Shown: positions 1 through 8,498 of the stretch, piece by piece
Layout: each line of letters opens with the position of its first letter
How positions within the stretch are numbered: position 1 is the first letter of the stretch
Assembly (NCBI GenBank): GCA_045614025.1
Contig: JAZLCE010000039.1
Coordinates: 1-64,000, forward strand
Reading direction: 5' to 3'
DNA: 64,000 nucleotides
From: RGIG4140 sp045614025
GTDB lineage: Bacteria > Pseudomonadota > Alphaproteobacteria > CAAHEQ01 > UBA3637
Notes under the pieces: generated by a model
Seen by the model: only the letters and a program-made list of their open reading frames with translations
Told to the model about the DNA's origin: nothing
Databases searched by the model: none
Translations under genes and position numbers: made by a program

Positions 1-549
1 CATTAATGAAGTTGGTTCTTGAGCAGGTTCTGATAAAGCTGGAGAAGCCTCTTGTGAAATGGCAGTTGTTGGTTTCATTAATTGTTCAGCTTCTTTTTTA
101 ACTTCTTCAACAGAATCTGGTTTCCAAGCAATTTCTTTGGTATCAATAATATTCATATTTAAGCCCCAGAAAAGGCAATATAAATCATAGGCTTGGTTGA
201 ATAAATCATAAGCATCTTTTGTGTTGCCCATGCTTTGTTGTTTTGTTCCAACTTCCATTAATCGCATAGATGTTGCAAGCAAATGTTTTGAAATGCACCA
301 AACTTCGCCTTCATAAGAAGGGATGATTTTAAGCATTAAATTTTTGCGCATTTCTCTGACATCAGTGATCATATCATAGAATGAATTTTTTCCTGTTTTT
401 GCACCAGAAAACATTAAGTGTTCTTCAATTGAAATCAAATTCATAATGGCAATTGTTAAATCTTGATCTGAAGATAAATCTTTTGGATTTTTTTTCTTCA
501 TATTATCAATGCGTTCAACGAATTCTTTTACATTTTCTGCTTTTTTCAT
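1..549 (-). CDS. Hypothetical protein, 3' end cut by window edge
   Basis: An open frame runs from ATG at 549 to the window edge (183 codons, no stop), so the C-terminus is missing. The start is preceded by GGAGAAATCAA, a good ribosome binding site. The product is hydrophilic and helical, opening MKKAENVKEFVERIDNMKKK, with no signal peptide or membrane segment; near the visible end it becomes Pro/Glu/Gln-rich (repeated SEPAQEPTS-like text). It follows the CPVC membrane protein by ten bases, so the two are probably co-transcribed. I do not recognise the family. Confidence 0.75.
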   Translation of the reverse strand, partial: MKKAENVKEFVERIDNMKKKNPKDLSSDQDLTIAIMNLISIEEHLMFSGAKTGKNSFYDMITDVREMRKNLMLKIIPSYEGEVWCISKHLLATSMRLMEVGTKQQSMGNTKDAYDLFNQAYDLYCLFWGLNMNIIDTKEIAWKPDSVEEVKKEAEQLMKPTTAISQEASPALSEPAQEPTSLM

Positions 550-559
550 TTGATTTCTC

Positions 560-1126
560 CTAATTTTCTAACACGGGAATTTCTTGAATTTTATCGTTTG
601 AAACTGGCAGTTTTGTAGCGCAATCACAAAGTGGATAAAAATAAAATAAAACACTTAAAAGAGCTGTAAATAAAACGGGGACAACAACTTTTTCAAAAGG
701 GAAGTGGGCATGACCCCCATTTTTTTCTTTCATCCAAGCATAAAAGTTAATCCCTGCAATAAAAACAAGTGCGCCTAAAATATTGCTTAGTAAAAAAGAA
801 TCAATATATAAAAAACCAATAATAACAGGATCGTAAGGTAAATCACCTAAATAAAGAAATCCAATTGATCCAATTGAAAGGGCCATTAATGAAAAATCAC
901 GCCCTTTATAGTTCCAGTTTTTCTTATTAAAATATCTGATTAAAAAATAACCAAAAATGGCAAGAAGTGCACCAGACCAAACCCCGATAACACATTCATC
1001 TAAACCTGATTTTTCAGCCAAATATAATGAAGCACCAACCGTTACCATACAAACTGGGCAAGCAGGGCCTGCAAAAGCTTTTAATGAGGATAAAAAAGTT
1101 AAGAATAAAGCACAGATTTTTAGCAT
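560..1126 (-). CDS. Small membrane protein with CPVC motif
   Basis: Predicted 188-residue inner-membrane protein. The start at 1126 is chosen because GGAG lies seven bases upstream; a longer frame to 1183 has no binding site and overlaps the promoter. The N-terminus MLKICALFLTFLSSLKAFA is a signal-like hydrophobic stretch, followed at once by ACPVCMV, then about four further hydrophobic segments, a His-rich loop (GGHAHF) and a second cysteine pair (LCDC) near the C-terminus. The Cys pair just after the first segment suggests a periplasmic-facing redox or metal site, but this is inference. It is the first gene of a minus-strand pair. I cannot name the family with confidence. Confidence 0.8.
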   Translation of the reverse strand: MLKICALFLTFLSSLKAFAGPACPVCMVTVGASLYLAEKSGLDECVIGVWSGALLAIFGYFLIRYFNKKNWNYKGRDFSLMALSIGSIGFLYLGDLPYDPVIIGFLYIDSFLLSNILGALVFIAGINFYAWMKEKNGGHAHFPFEKVVVPVLFTALLSVLFYFYPLCDCATKLPVSNDKIQEIPVLEN

Positions 1127-1154
1127 GATAACTCCAATAATTTTGTTTTGATTT

Positions 1155-1183
1155 TTTATATTATATATTTTTTTTATTTGCAA
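1155..1183 (-). promoter_or_regulatory. Sigma70-type promoter for the CPVC protein gene
   Basis: On the minus strand TTGCAA (1183-1178), a 17-base spacer and TATAAA (1160-1155), about 30 bases ahead of the ATG at 1126. Confidence 0.55.
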
Positions 1184-1226
1184 GTGATAAAATATCTAAT
1201 GTTTTTTGTTTAAATAAAACTTATAT

Positions 1227-1255
1227 TTGACAGATTTAAAATTTAAGTGTAATTT
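1227..1255 (+). promoter_or_regulatory. Sigma70-type promoter for the XRE regulator gene
   Basis: TTGACA (1227-1232), 17-base spacer, TAATTT (1250-1255), 20 bases before the ATG at 1275. This rules out the upstream TTG start of the same frame. Confidence 0.55.
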
Positions 1256-1274
1256 AAATAAAAAAGAGGTAAAA

Positions 1275-1667
1275 ATGGCAAAAAAAATATCAAATTTAAG
1301 AAAAATGGATGAAATAATGCAAAACGAGTCTCGTTTTATTATTTCAAGAAATGTAAAATTTTATCGAAAAAAAAGAAGATTAACTCAGTTTCAATTGGCA
1401 GAAAAAATTGGAAAGACGGTTGAAATGGTTTGTCAAATTGAAAACAATGTGGCCGGAACTAAATTGGCAACTTTAGATGCTATTGCAAATGCATTAGATA
1501 TTGAAACATATATGCTTTTTTTGAATAAAGATCGACCAAGTCTTGAAAATATTTCGCCTGAAATTTTGGAATTAATCTTTGATTTAGAGGATGAAACGCC
1601 CGAATTTATTGCGGCTTTAAGAGAATTTATTCGTCAATGCCGATATAAAACGATTGAAAAGATATAA
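1275..1667 (+). CDS. XRE-family helix-turn-helix regulator
   Basis: A 130-residue DNA-binding protein. The start at 1275 has AGAGGT just upstream. Residues about 20-80 form a HTH_3/Cro-C1 domain: the stretch RRLTQFQLAEKIGKTVEMV followed by CQIENNVAGTKLATLDAIANALDI is the classical five-helix pattern with the QIE turn and the TLDAIANAL fourth helix. The acidic tail (LIFDLEDETPEF) continues to a short amphipathic C-terminus that could dimerise. The stop lies 43 bases before the next gene, so both are probably one transcript. XRE proteins with such neighbours often repress their own operon; that is inference. The target sites are not evident. Confidence 0.88.
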   Translation: MAKKISNLRKMDEIMQNESRFIISRNVKFYRKKRRLTQFQLAEKIGKTVEMVCQIENNVAGTKLATLDAIANALDIETYMLFLNKDRPSLENISPEILELIFDLEDETPEFIAALREFIRQCRYKTIEKI

Positions 1668-1710
1668 AAAAAATGCTATCCTTAAAAGAACTTTGAAGGA
1701 GCGTTTGGCT

Positions 1711-3258
1711 ATGTCTAACAAAGAAATTATAAACTGTGCCGCGACTTTTTGCGGCTTTTTTCTTTTTGCAAATGGGGTAAGCGGTATTGTTCAAAATAGA
1801 ACTTATGCTGTTCCTCAAACATTTATATCAGTTGCAGCCCTTTCTTATATGGGATATAAAAAATTTCAATCTCCGCATAAAAGATTAAAAAATCGTTTAG
1901 ATGAGTTATTTTCTTCCAAAACAATTTTAACAAAAGGCCAACTTTTGTTTTGGGATTCTAAATCAAAAACAAAGGGGTTTGGCAATAATAAAAGAATTTG
2001 GTGGACAAAAGTTGAAATAGAGCAAGATTCTTTTAATCGATATATTCCGGTTAATATGAGAAATCTTTGGTCTGGTGTTTTTTCTTCTGCAGTTTATGAA
2101 AATTTGGTGAATGGTTATTCAATTAAAACAAGCGTTTTAAGAGCGTTATCGCAAACAGTATTAGAAAATATCCCTGATTTTTTTCAAAATGAAAGTATTC
2201 GCTCTTATGTTGAAAAAGATAGAATGATAGATGTTTTTGCATTAAAAATGATCCGTGAAGCTTATGAAAAAGTTGAAAATTGCAAATCGGATGAAGCGGT
2301 GTTGGATTTTTTAGAAAATGCCTTTAATGAAAAAAATTCGTTATTTTATAATATGGGTTTAAACTTTGAGGGGAAAACAAGTTCTTTTTTAAATCGGTCG
2401 GTTTATGATGAGGGGCGTCAAAAAGAGTTTAAAGTGCTGGAGACAACTTCTTATGCTTCAATTTTGGGATGCGGTGTTTCTGCGATGTTTTTTTCTCCTT
2501 TTGAATATCCAATTGTTTATTCTGGGTTAACATTGGGATCTTCTTTATTTTATGTGTTTTCTCAGTTGCATCAAAAAAATCATTTAGAGAAGCAATTGGC
2601 AAGATTTGAAGCAAATTCTTTTCAATTAGCTGAAATTGGTTTAAAAAGAGCTCCGTTATCACAAAAAGATGGATATATTATTTGGTATCAAACTCTTAAA
2701 AATTTAACCAAAAGAGAAGAAGCTAAAATCACTTATCAAACGGCCTTGAAAGTGAATGATATTTTAAAATCTTTTCCGCAGGATATGTCGTGCAAAAAAG
2801 CAGGGGAGTTGTTGTTTTTAGAAGGCGTTTTAAAAAATAATGCTTGTTATCAGGCTTATAAAAAAATTGAAACGGGTTTAACGCTTGAAAAAGCTGTTTC
2901 AGAATGTGGATTGAAAGCAGTTTATCAGATGTTGCTTTTTAATCATTTTGTAGACAAAGTGAAAAAGGAACAAGAAAGATCGCTTCGTGGATTTTTATTT
3001 GATTTTCAAAGTAATTTGGTTGAATTAAAAGAAGCAAAAGTTTTAGCTAATCAAAAAATAAGCAAAAGAGTGTATCAAGAATTGAAAAAAGTTGAGAAGC
3101 TTTATCAAGAAGGAGAAATTTCATCTGCTGAGCGTAAAGAATTTGTGGTTCAAATGCTTGAAATGGAAGAAAAAGGAATTTTTATGCATGTGCCAGTTGG
3201 GGTGAAATTGCCTCGCGCTGTTCAACGAACATTGAAAACACAAAATGTTCGGAATTAG
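1711..3258 (+). CDS. Membrane-associated protein of unknown function
   Basis: Predicted 515 residues. I chose ATG 1711 because GAAGGAG lies ten bases upstream; the longer frame from 1654 overlaps the regulator gene. Hydrophobic stretches occur near residues 8-28 (AATFCGFFLFANGVSGIV) and 37-52, and again in the middle (ILGCGVSAMFFSPFEYPIVYSG to SLFYVF), so the protein probably sits in the membrane as two hairpins with soluble helical parts. The last third is Lys/Glu-rich and coiled-coil-like. It ends in TQNVRN, similar to the polar tails of several accessory proteins further on. No enzymatic motif is visible and I do not recognise the family. Confidence 0.75.
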   Translation: MSNKEIINCAATFCGFFLFANGVSGIVQNRTYAVPQTFISVAALSYMGYKKFQSPHKRLKNRLDELFSSKTILTKGQLLFWDSKSKTKGFGNNKRIWWTKVEIEQDSFNRYIPVNMRNLWSGVFSSAVYENLVNGYSIKTSVLRALSQTVLENIPDFFQNESIRSYVEKDRMIDVFALKMIREAYEKVENCKSDEAVLDFLENAFNEKNSLFYNMGLNFEGKTSSFLNRSVYDEGRQKEFKVLETTSYASILGCGVSAMFFSPFEYPIVYSGLTLGSSLFYVFSQLHQKNHLEKQLARFEANSFQLAEIGLKRAPLSQKDGYIIWYQTLKNLTKREEAKITYQTALKVNDILKSFPQDMSCKKAGELLFLEGVLKNNACYQAYKKIETGLTLEKAVSECGLKAVYQMLLFNHFVDKVKKEQERSLRGFLFDFQSNLVELKEAKVLANQKISKRVYQELKKVEKLYQEGEISSAERKEFVVQMLEMEEKGIFMHVPVGVKLPRAVQRTLKTQNVRN

Positions 3259-3341
3259 TTTATGCAATTTTTTTTGAATTTTTTGTCAATAAAAATTTTA
3301 GCTAATTCTTTCTTTTTTATATAAAAAAATCAAAAGAAGAC

Positions 3342-3370
3342 TTGACTTTATTTAAAAAATATGGTTTAAT
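3342..3370 (+). promoter_or_regulatory. Main promoter of the str/S10/spc ribosomal cluster
   Basis: TTGACT (3342-3347), 17-base spacer, TTTAAT (3365-3370). Transcription would start near 3377 and give a leader of about 180 bases before rpsL. The leader holds no convincing open frame; an r-protein control element is possible but I see no match to a known one. A TATAAT at 3526-3531 has no acceptable -35. Confidence 0.65.
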
Positions 3371-3556
3371 ATCAAGACCTAAAGCTAAAGGTGGCTTTAT
3401 CAAAAACAAGATAGTTGTCACCCGCTTTCTTTGGGTTTTGCTAATAAAAACAAAGGGTTACCTTTATGTTGATTGGCAATTTTTGAGTGCTTTTATTTGC
3501 TCGAAAGGGGTCGATAAAAGTTTGGTATAATAGGTAGAATAAAAGGAAAAATTTTA

Positions 3557-3928
3557 ATGCCTACAATTAATCAGTTAATCCGTAAGTCACGGAAATCAAA
3601 AACGGCAAGAAATAAAGTGCCGGCTTTGCAAGCATGTCCTCAAAAAAGAGGTGTTTGCACACGTGTTTATACAACAACACCGAAAAAACCGAACTCAGCT
3701 TTGCGTAAAGTTGCTCGTGTTCGTTTAACAAACGGTTTTGAAGTTACATGCTATATCCCAGGTGAGGGACATAACCTTCAAGAACACTCAGTTGTAATGA
3801 TCAGAGGCGGTCGTGTAAAGGACTTGCCTGGTGTTCGTTACCATATTATTCGCGGTACACTTGATACTCAAGGTGTTGCCAAACGTAAACAAGCTCGTTC
3901 GCTTTACGGCGCTAAACGACCAAAGTAA
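3557..3928 (+). CDS. rpsL: 30S ribosomal protein S12
   Basis: 123 residues, the normal length for S12. The conserved decoding-centre loop TPKKPNSALRKVARVRL is present with both lysines of the streptomycin region unmodified at sequence level, followed by the second conserved loop GGRVKDLPGVRYHIIRG, so no classical streptomycin-resistance change is seen. The start has AAAGGAAAAA upstream. It opens the str cluster rpsL-rpsG-fusA. S12 sits at the A site of the small subunit and monitors codon-anticodon pairing. Confidence 0.98.
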   Translation: MPTINQLIRKSRKSKTARNKVPALQACPQKRGVCTRVYTTTPKKPNSALRKVARVRLTNGFEVTCYIPGEGHNLQEHSVVMIRGGRVKDLPGVRYHIIRGTLDTQGVAKRKQARSLYGAKRPK

Positions 3929-3944
3929 TTAAGGAGAAGGAAAT

Positions 3945-4415
3945 ATGTCTCGTAGACATGCTGCGGTTAAACGCGAAGTGACACCTGATGCAAAGTATCA
4001 TAACACAGTTGTTACAAAATTTATGAATAGTTTAATGTACGACGGTCAAAAAAGTAAAGCTGAAGAAATTTTATATGGTGCAATTAATGAACTTGAAAAC
4101 AAATTGCACAAATCTGGCTTGGAAGTTTTCACAGAAGCTTTAAACAATGTGAAACCATTACTTGAAGTTCGTTCACGTCGTGTTGGTGGTGCAACATACC
4201 AAGTTCCTGTTGAAGTTCGTCCAGATCGTCAACAAGCTTTGGCAATTCGTTGGATCATCGGCGCTGCTCGCAATCGTTCTGAAAAAACAATGGTAGAACG
4301 TTTGTTTGGTGAATTGCAAGATGCATACAATAATCGTGGTGCTGCAATTCGTAAACGCGAAGATACACATCGTATGGCTGATGCTAACAAAGCTTTTGCT
4401 CACTTTAAATGGTAG
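3945..4415 (+). CDS. rpsG: 30S ribosomal protein S7
   Basis: 156 residues, standard for bacterial S7. The N-terminal MSRRHAAVKREVTPD, the central VRSRRVGGATYQVPVEVRPDRQ and the C-terminal REDTHRMADANKAFAHFKW are all family hallmarks. S7 nucleates assembly of the 30S head and contacts mRNA at the exit. It begins 16 bases after rpsL with AAGGAGAAGG as ribosome binding site and is followed by fusA after nine bases. In enterobacteria S7 is the translational repressor of the str operon; whether that holds here cannot be read from the sequence. Confidence 0.98.
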   Translation: MSRRHAAVKREVTPDAKYHNTVVTKFMNSLMYDGQKSKAEEILYGAINELENKLHKSGLEVFTEALNNVKPLLEVRSRRVGGATYQVPVEVRPDRQQALAIRWIIGAARNRSEKTMVERLFGELQDAYNNRGAAIRKREDTHRMADANKAFAHFKW

Positions 4416-4424
4416 GGGGAAATC

Positions 4425-6503
4425 ATGGCTCGTACAACACCGATTGAAAGATATAGAAATATTGGTATTATGGCTCACATTGATGCTGGTAAAACAACTA
4501 CAACAGAACGTATTTTGTTTTATACAGGTAAGTCACACAAAATCGGCGAAGTTCATGATGGCGCTGCTACAATGGACTGGATGGAACAAGAACAAGAACG
4601 TGGTATCACAATTACATCAGCTGCTACAACAGCTTTCTGGAAAGATCACCGCATTAACGTTATTGACACGCCGGGTCACGTTGACTTTACAGTAGAAGTT
4701 GAACGTTGTTTGCGTGTTCTTGATGGTGCTATCACAGTTTTTGACGGCGTTGCAGGTGTTGAACCTCAATCAGAAACAGTTTGGCGTCAAGCTGATAAAT
4801 ACGGTGTTCCACGTATTTGCTTTGCAAACAAAATGGACCGTATTGGTGCTAACTTTGAACGTTGCGTTGATATGATTAAAACACGTTTGGGTGCTCGTCC
4901 AATGGTGATGGCTCTCCCAATTGGTGCTGAATCAGAATTCAAAGGTATCGTTGATATCTTAATGCGCAAAGCAATTATCTGGAAATCAGAAGATTTGGGT
5001 GCAACATTCGAATATCAAGAAATTCCAGCTGATTTAAAAGAAAAAGCAGATAAATATTACAATGAACTCGTTGAAATGGCTGTCGAAATGGATGATGATG
5101 CCATGGAAAAATACTTGGAAGGTGTTGAACCTGATATGGAAACATTGAAAAAATGTATCCGTAAAGGAACAATTTCACAATCTTTCATCCCAGTATTTTG
5201 TGGTTCTGCCTTTAAAAATAAAGGTATTCAAACATTGTTGGACGCTGTTGTTGATTATTTGCCATCTCCAATTGATATTCCTCAAGCAAAAGGTGTTATC
5301 GCTGGTTCAGAAACAGAATATGTTTGTGGTTCAGTTGATGATAAACCATTTGCTGGTTTGGCATTTAAAATTATGACAGACCCATTCGTTGGTTCTTTAA
5401 CATTCTTGCGTATTTATCAAGGTACTTTAACAAGTGGTAGTTATGTAACAAACACTGTTAAAGATAAAAAAGAACGTATCGGTCGTATGCTTTTAATGCA
5501 TGCTAACCACCGTGAAGAAATTAAAGAAGCTACAGCAGGTGATATCGTTGCTTTAGTTGGTTTGAAAGACACAACAACAGGTGATTCATTGTGCGGTGAT
5601 GGTTTGAAAGTTATCTTGGAAAAGATGGACTTCCCAGATCCAGTTATTGAAATTGCTGTTGAACCAAAAACAAAAGCTGACGTTGAAAAAATGGCTTTAG
5701 CTTTGAACCGTTTAGCAATGGAAGACCCATCTTTCCGTGTTACAAGTAACACAGAGACTGGTCAAACAGTTATTAAAGGTATGGGTGAATTACACTTAGA
5801 AATTATTGTTGATCGTTTGAAACGTGAATTTAAAGTGGAAGCCAATGTTGGTGCTCCTCAAGTTGCTTATCGTGAAACAATTTCTAAAGAATTTGATGAA
5901 GATTACACACACAAAAAACAATCTGGTGGTTCAGGTCAATTTGCTCGTGTTCGCATCAAATTCACTCCATTGGAACCAGGTTCAGGTTTCGTCTTTGAAA
6001 ACACTGTTGTTGGTGGTGCTGTTCCAAAAGAATATATCCCAGGTGTTGAAAAAGGTTTGCGTGCCTCACTTGAAACAGGTGTTTTGGCAGGCTTCCCTTG
6101 CACAGACTTTAAAGCAAACCTCTATGATGGTGCTTACCATGATGTTGACTCCAGCACAATGGCCTTTGAAATTGCTGCTCGTGCAGCTTTCCGCGAAGGT
6201 ATGGCAAAAGCTGGTCCGAAGTTGTTAGAACCGATTATGAAAATCGAAGTTGTAACACCAGAAGATTACATGGGTGATATTATCGGTGACTTGAACTCAC
6301 GTCGTGGTCAAGTTTCAGGTATGGATCAACGTGGTAATGCCCGTGTTATTGATGCTCTCGTTCCACTTGCAAACATGTTCGGTTATGTAAACACACTCCG
6401 TTCAATGAGCCAAGGACGTGCACAATACACAATGGTATTCTCACACTATGCTGATGTACCACAAATGGTTGCTGATGAAATTAAAGCAAAAGTAGCAGGT
6501 TAA
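4425..6503 (+). CDS. fusA: Translation elongation factor G
   Basis: 692 residues, usual for bacterial EF-G. The GTPase motifs are all visible near the N-terminus: G1 AHIDAGKTTTTERIL, switch I with RGITITSAAT, G3 DTPGHVDF and G4 NKMD. Domains II to V follow, ending with the YTMVFSHYADVP element. It drives tRNA-mRNA translocation and, with RRF, ribosome recycling. It lies nine bases behind rpsG with GGGGGAAATC as binding site. The next gene is rpsJ after 14 bases; tuf, which usually stands here, is absent. Confidence 0.98.
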   Translation: MARTTPIERYRNIGIMAHIDAGKTTTTERILFYTGKSHKIGEVHDGAATMDWMEQEQERGITITSAATTAFWKDHRINVIDTPGHVDFTVEVERCLRVLDGAITVFDGVAGVEPQSETVWRQADKYGVPRICFANKMDRIGANFERCVDMIKTRLGARPMVMALPIGAESEFKGIVDILMRKAIIWKSEDLGATFEYQEIPADLKEKADKYYNELVEMAVEMDDDAMEKYLEGVEPDMETLKKCIRKGTISQSFIPVFCGSAFKNKGIQTLLDAVVDYLPSPIDIPQAKGVIAGSETEYVCGSVDDKPFAGLAFKIMTDPFVGSLTFLRIYQGTLTSGSYVTNTVKDKKERIGRMLLMHANHREEIKEATAGDIVALVGLKDTTTGDSLCGDGLKVILEKMDFPDPVIEIAVEPKTKADVEKMALALNRLAMEDPSFRVTSNTETGQTVIKGMGELHLEIIVDRLKREFKVEANVGAPQVAYRETISKEFDEDYTHKKQSGGSGQFARVRIKFTPLEPGSGFVFENTVVGGAVPKEYIPGVEKGLRASLETGVLAGFPCTDFKANLYDGAYHDVDSSTMAFEIAARAAFREGMAKAGPKLLEPIMKIEVVTPEDYMGDIIGDLNSRRGQVSGMDQRGNARVIDALVPLANMFGYVNTLRSMSQGRAQYTMVFSHYADVPQMVADEIKAKVAG

Positions 6504-6517
6504 GAAAGGTAACAATT

Positions 6518-6829
6518 ATGTTAGAAAACCAAAATATTAGAATTCGTTTAAGAGCGTTCGATCATAGGTTGTTGGATCAATCAACCCGTGAGATCGTCAA
6601 TACGGCTAAACGCACAGGGGCCCAAGTTGTTGGACCAATCCCTTTGCCAACTCGTATTGAAAAATTTACCGTGAACCGTTCCGTGCACGTCGATAAGAAG
6701 TCACGTGAACAGTTTGAAATTCGTACCCATAAGCGGGTGCTCGACATTATTGATCCGACACCGCAAACTGTTGATGCTCTGATGAAATTAGACTTAGCAG
6801 CGGGTGTAGATGTTGAGATTAAATTATAA
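6518..6829 (+). CDS. rpsJ: 30S ribosomal protein S10
   Basis: 103 residues with the typical RIRLRAFDHRLLDQST start and the conserved GPIPLPT and THKRVLDIIDPTPQTVDALMKLDL segments. S10 belongs to the 30S head and also acts with NusB in antitermination. First gene of the S10 block, directly behind fusA with GAAAGG as binding site. Nothing unusual is seen in the protein; its close spacing to fusA makes one str-S10 transcript likely. Confidence 0.97.
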   Translation: MLENQNIRIRLRAFDHRLLDQSTREIVNTAKRTGAQVVGPIPLPTRIEKFTVNRSVHVDKKSREQFEIRTHKRVLDIIDPTPQTVDALMKLDLAAGVDVEIKL

Positions 6830-6841
6830 GGAAGAAATATT

Positions 6842-7558
6842 ATGCGTTCAGGAGTTATAGCTGAAAAAGTCGGCATGATGAGCTTGTTCCAAGAAAACGG
6901 CGTTCAAATCCCTGTAACTGTTTTAAAAATTGACAGTACAGTGGTTGACGTTCGAACAATGGAACGTGATGGTTATGTCGCTGTCCAGTTGGGACATGGT
7001 AAAGCAAAAACAAAAAATGTTGCTAAACCACAGCTCGGACATTTTGCAAAAGCAAAAGTAGAACCAAAGAAAACACTCGTTGAATTCCGTGTTTCTGATG
7101 ACTGCGTTTTGCCAGTTGGTGCTGAATTAAGCGCTAACCATTTCGTTGTTGGTCAAAAAGTGGATGTTACAGGTGTTTCCATTGGTAAAGGTTTTGCCGG
7201 TGTTATGAAAAAATATCACTTCGGTGGTGACAACGCAACACACGGTGTTTCTAGAACACACCGTGCCGGTGGTTCAACCGGTCAACGCGAATGGCCTGGT
7301 AAAGTTTTCAAAAACGTTAAAATGCCTGGTCAAATGGGAAACAAACAAGTGACAGTTCAAAATTTGGAAGTTGTTTCAATTGACGAAGCCAGAAATTTGG
7401 TTATGGTCAAAGGATCAGTTCCTGGTTTTGATTCAGCCATTGTAACAATCAAAGATTCAGTAAAGATTTCAAAACAGCCAGCTTTACCACTTCCTGGTGG
7501 ATTAAAAGCAGCTGCAGTTGAAACATCTGCTGAAGTTGAAACTGAAGTAAAGGAATAG
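6842..7558 (+). CDS. rplC: 50S ribosomal protein L3
   Basis: 238 residues, slightly longer than many L3 proteins because of an alanine/glutamate C-terminal tail. The hallmark HGVSRTHRAGGSTGQREWPGKVFK loop, including the glutamine methylated by PrmB in other bacteria, and KMPGQMGNKQVTVQNLEVV are present. L3 is an early assembly protein of the 50S subunit whose loop reaches the peptidyl transferase centre. It is preceded by AAGGAAGAAAT and followed four bases later by rplD. Confidence 0.97.
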   Translation: MRSGVIAEKVGMMSLFQENGVQIPVTVLKIDSTVVDVRTMERDGYVAVQLGHGKAKTKNVAKPQLGHFAKAKVEPKKTLVEFRVSDDCVLPVGAELSANHFVVGQKVDVTGVSIGKGFAGVMKKYHFGGDNATHGVSRTHRAGGSTGQREWPGKVFKNVKMPGQMGNKQVTVQNLEVVSIDEARNLVMVKGSVPGFDSAIVTIKDSVKISKQPALPLPGGLKAAAVETSAEVETEVKE

Positions 7559-7561
7559 ACC

Positions 7562-8182
7562 ATGAAATATGATGTAATCAATTTAGATGGAAAATCAGTT
7601 GGTTCTATTGACTTGGCTGACACAGTGTTTGGTGTTGAAGTTCGCGAAGACATTTTAGCTCGTGTTATCCAATGGCAATTAGATAAACGTCGTGCAGGAA
7701 CTCACAAAACAAAAGATATTGGTGAAGTTTCTGGCTCAGGTAAAAAACCATTTAAGCAAAAAGGAACAGGCCGTGCTCGTCAAGGTCAAGATCGTGCTCC
7801 TCAAATGCGTCACGGTGGTGTAGCTTTTGGTCCAGTTGTTCGCTCACATGCTTACGGCTTGACGAAAAAACTCCGTGCTTTAGGAATGCGTGTTGCACTT
7901 TCTTTAAAAGCCAAAAATGGAAAACTCTTTATTGTTGACAGCTTGACAGCTGAAAAACCAAACACAAAAGCAATGAAAGCTGCTTTTGATAAAAATGGTT
8001 GGAAATCAGTTTTGTTTGTTGGCGGCGAAACAGTTGATAGCAATTTTGCTTTATCAGCTCGTAACATCATCAATGTTGATGTGTTGCCATCTCAAGGTGC
8101 TAACGTTTATGATATTATCCGCAGAGACGTCTTAGTCTTATCACAAGACGCCGTTGCGAATTTGGAAGGTCGTTTGAAATGA
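7562..8182 (+). CDS. rplD: 50S ribosomal protein L4
   Basis: 206 residues, usual length. The long loop with RRAGTHKTKDIGEVSGSGKKP, KQKGTGRARQGQDRAPQ and RHGGVAFGP is the part that lines the peptide exit tunnel. L4 is an early 23S rRNA binder and, in E. coli, the autogenous regulator of the S10 operon; no matching leader structure is evident here. The stop overlaps the start of rplW in an ATGA arrangement, a sign of translational coupling. Confidence 0.97.
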   Translation: MKYDVINLDGKSVGSIDLADTVFGVEVREDILARVIQWQLDKRRAGTHKTKDIGEVSGSGKKPFKQKGTGRARQGQDRAPQMRHGGVAFGPVVRSHAYGLTKKLRALGMRVALSLKAKNGKLFIVDSLTAEKPNTKAMKAAFDKNGWKSVLFVGGETVDSNFALSARNIINVDVLPSQGANVYDIIRRDVLVLSQDAVANLEGRLK

Positions 8183-8496
8183 TTAAGAAAAATACACAAG
8201 TAGCTGCAACAGCTGAAATGTTTGATGTCATTCGCAGACCTGTTATCACAGAAAAAGCAATGAAGAGTTCTGAACACAATCAAGTTGTTTTTTTAGTTGA
8301 CGTCAATGCAACAAAAACAGACGTTAAAAAAGCAGTTGAATCTGTGTTTGGTGTAAAGGTCGTTTCTGTAAACACACTTCGCCAACAAGGAAAACAAAAA
8401 ATGTTCCGTGGCATTAAAGGTGTTCGCAATGAAACAAAGAAAGCTATTGTGACTTTGGCTGAAGGTCAAAGCATTGATGTGACAGCGGGGATTTAG
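8179..8496 (+). CDS. rplW: 50S ribosomal protein L23
   Basis: 105 residues. The core MFDVIRRPVITEKAMKSSEHNQVVF and VESVFGVKVVSVNTL are typical of L23, which sits at the tunnel exit and docks SRP and trigger factor. The start at 8179 overlaps the rplD stop and has GGAAGG upstream; an internal ATG at 8218 is closer to the usual N-terminus but has no binding site, so a 13-residue N-terminal extension is likely. rplB follows after two bases. Confidence 0.96.
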   Translation: MIKKNTQVAATAEMFDVIRRPVITEKAMKSSEHNQVVFLVDVNATKTDVKKAVESVFGVKVVSVNTLRQQGKQKMFRGIKGVRNETKKAIVTLAEGQSIDVTAGI

Positions 8497-8498
8497 TT

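Noticed and set aside
3342..3530. 62-codon frame in the rpsL leader
   Set aside because: Starts inside the -35 box of the cluster promoter and has no binding site.
3503..3531. TATAAT just before rpsL as a second promoter
   Set aside because: No acceptable -35 at 16-18 bases; the nearest TTG-like box is 23 bases away.
5824..6228. 134-codon frame within fusA
   Set aside because: Out-of-frame shadow of a highly conserved gene.
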